Below are positions 59,436-64,000 of a DNA stretch of 64,000 nucleotides, piece by piece. This DNA comes from DATBJJ01 sp036556425 (lineage in GTDB: Bacteria; Acidobacteriota; Vicinamibacteria; Vicinamibacterales; 2-12-FULL-66-21): the NCBI GenBank assembly GCA_036556425.1, contig DATBJJ010000125.1, positions 25,272-89,271 of the forward strand. The letters run 5' to 3'. Below the pieces are notes generated by a model. That model was not told the origin of the DNA, made no database searches, and saw only the letters and a program-made list of their open reading frames with translations. Numbering within the stretch: the stretch's first letter is position 1; every line of letters starts with the position of its first letter. Position numbers and translations under genes: made by a program.

Positions 59436-61988
59436 ATGTGGAAGGACATTCGTCACGCGGCGCGCATGCTCTTGCAGGCAAAGGGCTGGACGGCGGTCGT
59501 CGTGCTCTCGCTCGCCCTCGGCATCGGCGCCAACACGGCGATGTTCAGCGCCTTCCACAACCTCATCCTCACTGAGCTTCCTGTCCGGGATCCGGGAACG
59601 CTCGTGCGCCTGCGCCTTGCCGGCCCGAACGACATGGCGACGAACACGAGCGACTACGGAACGTCGCGGCGCACACCCGACGGCCTGAACGTCTGGACGA
59701 CGTTCTCGTTCCCGATGTATCAGCAGTTCCTCGCGGACAACCAGACGATGAGCGAAATGTTCGCGTGCGCGCCGTTCGGCCGCGTGAACGTGATCGTCGA
59801 CGGGCAGCCGGAAATCGCGAGTGCCTTCATCTCGACGGGGAACTACTATCGGATGCTCGGTGTGCGCGCGCGCATGGGCCGGACGATCTTGCCGGACGAC
59901 GACACGCCGTCGTCGCCGGCCGTCGCGGTGATCAGCGCGAAGTACTGGAGCGCCCGGTTCGGCAGCGACCCATCCGTCGTTGGAAAAATCGTTCGCGTGA
60001 ACGCGATTCCCGTCACCATTGTCGGCGTTCTCGATCCTTCGTTCACCGGCGTGCAGTTGGCGTCCAGCGAGCCCCCGGATATCTCGTTTCCGCTCGCGCT
60101 CGATTCGCAAATCGCTCCGCAGTTCGCGCCGCCAGGCGGCGGCACACCGCCGATTCGCGTCAGCCAGGCGACGACGTGGTGGCTGCAGGTGATGGGACGG
60201 CTCAAGCCGGGCGTCACCGCCGCGCAAGTGCAGGGCAATCTCGAGGGCGTGTTCCAGGCGACGGCGAAAGCCGGACTGGCGTCGTACCTTGCGGGGTTGA
60301 GCGACGCCGAGCGATCGACGGCGGTCAATCGCCGGCGCGAGAACGTGCCGCACCTGCGCGTCGACTCCGGAAGCCGCGGCATCTTCGATGTCAACCCGCA
60401 CGACATTCGCTCGGTCTCGATTCTCAGCGCGGTCGTCGGCCTCGTGCTGCTGATCGTCTGCGCCAACGTCGCGAACCTGCTGCTGTCGCGCGCGACGAGC
60501 CGTCAGAAGGAGCTTTCCGTGCGCTTGTCGCTCGGCGCGACGCGGTGGCGCCTCATCCGTCAGCTGCTGACGGAGAGCCTGCTGCTCGCGAGCGCCGGCG
60601 GCCTGCTCGGGATTGCCGTCGGGTATTGGGGCAAGCAGCTGCTGCCTGGCGCCGCCGGCCGCGCGGTGCCGCTCGATTGGCGGCTTCTGGGATTCGTGCT
60701 CGCGCTGACGTGGCTGACGGGCATCGTGTTCGGCATCGCGCCGGCGCTGCGCGCCACGCGCATGAACGTCAACGACGCATTGAAGTCCACGTCGCGGAGC
60801 GTCGTCGGATCGCGCAGCCTTCTCGGCCGCGGGCTGCTCGTCGTGCAGGTGGCGATTTCACTGATGGTGATCATCGGCGCCGGATTGTTCCTGCGAACGC
60901 TGCAGAATCTGCGGCACGTGGACGTCGGCTTCGACGCGCGGAATCTCGTCACCTTCCGCGTCAACCCGCAGCTGCTTCGCTACGACCAGAAACGGACCAA
61001 CGCGCTGTATCGCGATCTGCTCGAGCGTTTGGCATCCGTTCCTGGGGTGCGTACGGTCTCGTTCTCGCAGCCTGCGCTGCTCTCGGGCAGCGTGAACAGC
61101 ACCAGCATCTTCGTTCAGGGCCGCACGTATTCGCTCCAGGAGCGCGACAACGGCATCAACCGTCTCGTCGTCTCGCCAAACTTCTTCGAGGCGATGGGCA
61201 TCCCTCTTCGAGCGGGACGCGGGATCACCGAGCGCGACAGCGAATCCGCGCCGAGAGTCGTGCTCATCAACGACGCCGCCGTGCGCAAGTACTTCCCGAA
61301 CGAGGATCCGCTCGGCCGCCGCTTCGGCAGCAGCGTGGAGACGAGCGGTCAGCTCGAGATCGTGGGCGTCGTCCGCGACGCGAAGTACGACAGCGTGCGC
61401 GATGCGGCGCCGCCGACGATGTACGTGCCGTATCTTCAGACACGGATGACGAACCCGGTGATCGCGGTTCGCACGTCGGCGCAACAGGTCAGCGTGATGA
61501 AGGAGGTCCGCTCGATCGTGTCGCAGCTCGACGCGAACCTTCCGCTGATGGACATCTCGACGCAAATCACCATGGTCGAGCAGCGATTCCAGCAGGAGCG
61601 CGTGTTCGCGCTCGCCTATTCGCTCTTCGGCGGTCTCGCGCTGCTCATCGCGGCGATTGGCCTGTTCGGATTGATGTCGTACAACGTGTCGCGCCGCACC
61701 AACGAGATCGGCATCCGCATGGCGCTCGGCGCGCAGCGCGGGGACGTGCTGCGGCAGGTTCTGCGTGAATCGCTCATTCTCGTCGTGATTGGCGTGGCCA
61801 TTGGCGTCGGCGTCGCCTTCTGGGCCGGCCGCTTCGTCGCGACAATGCTCTTCGGGCTCGAGCCGAACGACATCCTCACCATGATCGCGGCGACAATCAT
61901 GATGATTGCCGTGTCGGCGATCGCCGGCTACCTCCCTGCCCGCCGCGCCTCGCGCGTCGATCCGATGATCGCGTTGCGGTACGACTGA
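59436..61988 (+). CDS. ADOP-type ABC permease
   Basis: 850-aa ADOP permease starting almost at TM1 (WTAVVVLSLALGIGANTAMF, ~19-38). The first periplasmic MacB-like domain is long (to ~320). The first FtsX core is RATSRQKELSVRLSLGATRW and the second is SRRTNEIGIRMALGAQRGDV. It ends with YLPARRASRVDPMIALRYD, the usual ADOP terminus. It is divergent from the previous ADOP gene. A GC-rich heptamer array begins ten bases after its stop. Confidence 0.88.
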   Translation: MWKDIRHAARMLLQAKGWTAVVVLSLALGIGANTAMFSAFHNLILTELPVRDPGTLVRLRLAGPNDMATNTSDYGTSRRTPDGLNVWTTFSFPMYQQFLADNQTMSEMFACAPFGRVNVIVDGQPEIASAFISTGNYYRMLGVRARMGRTILPDDDTPSSPAVAVISAKYWSARFGSDPSVVGKIVRVNAIPVTIVGVLDPSFTGVQLASSEPPDISFPLALDSQIAPQFAPPGGGTPPIRVSQATTWWLQVMGRLKPGVTAAQVQGNLEGVFQATAKAGLASYLAGLSDAERSTAVNRRRENVPHLRVDSGSRGIFDVNPHDIRSVSILSAVVGLVLLIVCANVANLLLSRATSRQKELSVRLSLGATRWRLIRQLLTESLLLASAGGLLGIAVGYWGKQLLPGAAGRAVPLDWRLLGFVLALTWLTGIVFGIAPALRATRMNVNDALKSTSRSVVGSRSLLGRGLLVVQVAISLMVIIGAGLFLRTLQNLRHVDVGFDARNLVTFRVNPQLLRYDQKRTNALYRDLLERLASVPGVRTVSFSQPALLSGSVNSTSIFVQGRTYSLQERDNGINRLVVSPNFFEAMGIPLRAGRGITERDSESAPRVVLINDAAVRKYFPNEDPLGRRFGSSVETSGQLEIVGVVRDAKYDSVRDAAPPTMYVPYLQTRMTNPVIAVRTSAQQVSVMKEVRSIVSQLDANLPLMDISTQITMVEQRFQQERVFALAYSLFGGLALLIAAIGLFGLMSYNVSRRTNEIGIRMALGAQRGDVLRQVLRESLILVVIGVAIGVGVAFWAGRFVATMLFGLEPNDILTMIAATIMMIAVSAIAGYLPARRASRVDPMIALRYD

Positions 61989-61997
61989 ATACGGTTG

Positions 61998-62033
61998 GGG
62001 CTCGGGGCTCGGGACTCGGGGTCCGGGTTCTCG
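61998..62033 (+). repeat. GC-rich heptamer array
   Basis: Five degenerate 7-bp units in a row: GGGGCTC, GGGGCTC, GGGACTC, GGGGTCC and GGGTTCTC, the last with one extra base. The array lies in the gap between the ADOP stop and the YCII gene. The period equals that of the AGCTGGA array at 37397-37459, but the sequence differs. Confidence 0.7.
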
Positions 62034-62133
62034 GCCTCGACCGGTTTGTCGATTTCTGCCTTCGTCGTTCGACGTGTGGGTAGACGCACGAGAGGAAGGC
62101 GAGCAGAACTCCACACGTCAAGGAGATACGGTC

Positions 62134-62538
62134 ATGAGATTCATGATGATGGTGAAGGCGGACAAGAACACCGAGGCTGGCGTGCTTCCCGATGAGAAGC
62201 AGTTGGCGGACATGGCGAAGTTCAACGAAGAGATGGTGAAGGCGGGCGTGATGCTCGCGGGCGAAGGGCTGCAGCCGAGCTCGAAGGGCGCCCGCGTGCG
62301 GTTTGCGGACGGCAAGCCGAGCGTCACGGATGGACCGTTCGCCGAAGCGAAGGAGCTCGTTGCGGGCTTCTGGTTGATCCAAGTGAAGTCGAAGGCGGAA
62401 GCGCTCGAGTGGGCGAAGCGCGTGCCGTTCGTCGACGGGGAGATCGAGATCCGTCAGGTGTTCGAGCTCGAGGACTTCGGATCCAGCCCGGCAATCGACC
62501 ATCACGCGCAGCTCAGGGATCGGCTCGCGCAGAAGTAG
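62134..62538 (+). CDS. YCII/DGPF-family protein (second copy)
   Basis: 134-aa YCII-fold protein starting MRFMMMVKADKNTE, with the DGPF signature VTDGPFAEAKELVAGFWLI. AAGGAG is nine bases before ATG 62134. It is the first gene of a YCII/ECF42 pair, the same order as at 50785-49140 but with a 47-bp gap instead of an overlap. Function as for its paralogue is unknown. Confidence 0.9.
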   Translation: MRFMMMVKADKNTEAGVLPDEKQLADMAKFNEEMVKAGVMLAGEGLQPSSKGARVRFADGKPSVTDGPFAEAKELVAGFWLIQVKSKAEALEWAKRVPFVDGEIEIRQVFELEDFGSSPAIDHHAQLRDRLAQK

Positions 62539-62585
62539 AGCCCGCGCCTTGCTCCGGGCGGTCGATGATGGTGTGATCGGTAGCC

Positions 62586-63938
62586 GTGGCGGCTGCCGAC
62601 ACCCATCAAGCCATCGACGCCATCTGGAGAATCGAATCCCCCAAGCTGATCGCGGCGCTGACGCGCGTCACGCGCGACATCAGCGTCGCCGAGGATCTCG
62701 CGCAGGACGCGCTCGTGGCGGCGCTCCAGCAATGGCCCGACTCGGGCGTGCCGCGCAATCCAGGCGCGTGGCTGATGGCGGCAGCCAAGCACCGCGCGAT
62801 CGATTTCTTCCGCCGCGCGAAGATGCTCGAGCGCAAGCACGAGGAGCTCGGCCATGCGCTCGAAGCAGGCGGCGAGGTGTCACAGACCGATCTCGACGCA
62901 GCGCTGGACGATGACGTCGGCGACGATCTGCTGCGGCTGGTGTTCACCGCGTGCCATCCGGTGTTGTCGACTGAAGCGCGCGTCGCGCTGACGCTGCGCC
63001 TGCTCGGCGGTTTGACGACCGACGAGATCGCGCGCGCCTTCCTCGTGTCCGAGCCGACGATCGCGCAGCGCATCGTCCGCGCGAAGCGCACGCTGGCGAA
63101 GGAGCGGGTGCCGTTCGAAGTGCCGCGCGGCGCGGATCGCGCGGCACGGTTGTCGTCGGTGCTCGAGGTCATCTATCTGATCTTCAACGAGGGGTATTCC
63201 GCGACGGCCGGCGACGATTGGATGCGTCCGGCGCTGTGCGAGGACGCGCTCCGGCTCGCGCGGATCGTCGCGGAGCTCGTGCCCGGCGAGCCGGAAGTGC
63301 ACGGGCTGGCCGCGTTGCTCGAGATCCAAGCGTCGCGATCCCGAGCGCGGGTCGGACCGTCGGGCGAGCCGGTCCTCCTGTTCGATCAGAACCGCGCGCT
63401 GTGGGATCGCCTGCTGATCGGCCGCGGCCTCGCGGCGCTCGAGCGCGCCGAGCGGCTCGGCGCCGCGCGTGGGCCCTACACGCTGCAAGCCGCGATTGCC
63501 GCTTGTCACGCGCGCGCGCTCGCGGCGGATCAAACGGATTGGCCGCGCATAACCGCGCTCTACGACGAGCTCGCGCGGTTGATGGAGTCTCCGGTCGTGG
63601 AGCTCAATCGCGGCGTTGCGCACGGCATGGCCTTCGGTCCCGCCGCGGGCCTCGCCATCGTCGACCCCCTCGTCGACGAGCCGTCGCTGCGGACGTATCA
63701 CCTACTGCCGAGCGTGCGCGGCGATCTGCTCGCCAAGCTCGGTCGCCATGACGAAGCGCGAGCGGAATTCGCGCGCGCGGCGTCGCTGACACGAAACAGC
63801 CGCGAGCGCGACCTGCTCCTCGAACGCGCGGCCGCCTCGGCGCGCGAGCTGGCTTCATCGCGCGCGGAGGAAGCAGAGCCAGCCGAGTTTCATCGCAGAG
63901 CACGCAGAGAGGAGAGAACGCAGAGAGAACCAATCTGA
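62586..63938 (+). CDS. ECF42-type sigma factor (second copy)
   Basis: 450-aa sigma factor of the ECF42 group, start GTG 62586. Region 2: SVAEDLAQDALVAALQQWPD and NPGAWLMAAAKHRAIDFFRR. Region 4: TLRLLGGLTTDEIARAFLVS and EPTIAQRIVRAKRTLAKE. The C-terminal extension has VIYLIFNEGYSATAG and VELNRGVAHGMAFGPAAGL. The final ~16 residues (FHRRARREERTQREPI) are encoded by a repeated CGCAGAG sequence and are not part of the family, so the natural stop has probably been displaced. It presumably controls the adjacent YCII gene. Confidence 0.9.
   Translation: MAAADTHQAIDAIWRIESPKLIAALTRVTRDISVAEDLAQDALVAALQQWPDSGVPRNPGAWLMAAAKHRAIDFFRRAKMLERKHEELGHALEAGGEVSQTDLDAALDDDVGDDLLRLVFTACHPVLSTEARVALTLRLLGGLTTDEIARAFLVSEPTIAQRIVRAKRTLAKERVPFEVPRGADRAARLSSVLEVIYLIFNEGYSATAGDDWMRPALCEDALRLARIVAELVPGEPEVHGLAALLEIQASRSRARVGPSGEPVLLFDQNRALWDRLLIGRGLAALERAERLGAARGPYTLQAAIAACHARALAADQTDWPRITALYDELARLMESPVVELNRGVAHGMAFGPAAGLAIVDPLVDEPSLRTYHLLPSVRGDLLAKLGRHDEARAEFARAASLTRNSRERDLLLERAAASARELASSRAEEAEPAEFHRRARREERTQREPI
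63894..63925 (+). repeat. CGCAGAG repeats at the end of the sigma gene
   Basis: Three exact copies of CGCAGAG at 63894, 63903 and 63919, embedded in purine-rich sequence. They lie inside the last codons of the ECF42 gene and encode its Arg/Glu-rich tail. CGCAGAG-type intergenic repeats are familiar in several bacterial phyla; here one has entered a coding end. Confidence 0.6.
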
Positions 63939-63959
63939 CGTCCGTTCTCGAGCGACCGG

Positions 63960-63980
63960 CAGGCTGGCTTCGCCAGCCTG
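63960..63980 (+). terminator. Strong stem-loop after the sigma gene
   Basis: Perfect 9-bp arms CAGGCTGGC and GCCAGCCTG with a TTC loop, 21 bp after the ECF42 stop. There is no T-run, so it may be an intrinsic terminator of the GC-rich kind or a dispersed palindromic repeat. Confidence 0.5.
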
Positions 63981-64000
63981 GGAAGGGTGCGGAAGACCAA

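Noticed and set aside
1..64000. Long high-GC frames on the opposite strand of most genes, often 200-1100 codons
   Set aside because: They are Arg/His/Ala-rich shadows caused by codon bias, without ribosome sites or recognisable domains.

Overview
The window is high-GC DNA with short intergenic gaps. It is very probably from an Acidobacteriota chromosome, most likely class Vicinamibacteria. This is inferred from gene content: five long MacB/FtsX-type permeases without ATPases (the 'acidobacterial duplicated orphan permease', ADOP, architecture), PadR regulators, two Ser/Thr kinases fused to beta-propellers, a TonB-dependent receptor with a carboxypeptidase-regulatory N-domain, FG-GAP/CRTAC1 secreted proteins, and DGPF/YCII proteins paired with ECF42-type sigma factors. 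No rRNA, tRNA, CRISPR array or prophage was seen. One compact mobile element is present.

Layout. 1-316: 5' end of a secreted cytochrome c (PSCyt1-like) gene cut by the window edge. 382-1729: polysaccharide deacetylase and an orphan PadR regulator. 1746-2766: a REP-associated (Y1, HUH) transposase gene flanked by inverted arrays of an 11-bp repeat; its right array ends 6 bp before the -10 box of the next operon. 2791-4342: two secreted unknowns. 4359-7701 (minus): S41 peptidase and aldo/keto reductase. 7758-8497: Phd/PIN toxin-antitoxin pair with a palindromic operator. 8518-12952: FG-GAP protein, then a PadR-ADOP operon with an operator between -35 and -10. 12962-21938: VOC protein, kinase with PD40 propeller, ADOP, CRTAC1 protein, beta-helix protein.

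22024-25583: a degenerate sigma-54-activator-like protein, a small membrane protein, and a BlaI/M56 pair. The M56 protein carries ten 29-residue repeats in place of a beta-lactam sensor, and the blaI-like promoter has stacked operators. 25687-33581: small secreted protein, VOC protein, flavin oxidase, carboxylesterase, and an ECF sigma/WD40-kinase pair. 33717-41081: a sigma-54 activator overlapping TolC and adaptor genes, then a heptamer repeat array and an RND pump. 41387-45698: DUF4136 protein, and a phosphotransferase resembling rifampicin phosphotransferase overlapping a flavin monooxygenase.

45900-64000: TonB-dependent receptor; YCII/ECF42 pair; ArsR/SRPBCC pair; ADOP; secreted protein; basic DUF6496-like protein next to a stand-alone LigD-type polymerase domain; two divergent ADOPs sharing a palindrome; second YCII/ECF42 pair. 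Overall this is a regulatory and cell-envelope region rich in autoregulated two-gene cassettes (PadR/ADOP, BlaI/M56, ArsR/SRPBCC, Phd/PIN, ECF/kinase, YCII/ECF42). The strongest candidates for something not well described are the repeat-bearing M56 sensor with its operators, the short degenerate AAA protein, the RAYT element bounded by 11-mer arrays, and the phosphotransferase/monooxygenase pair.
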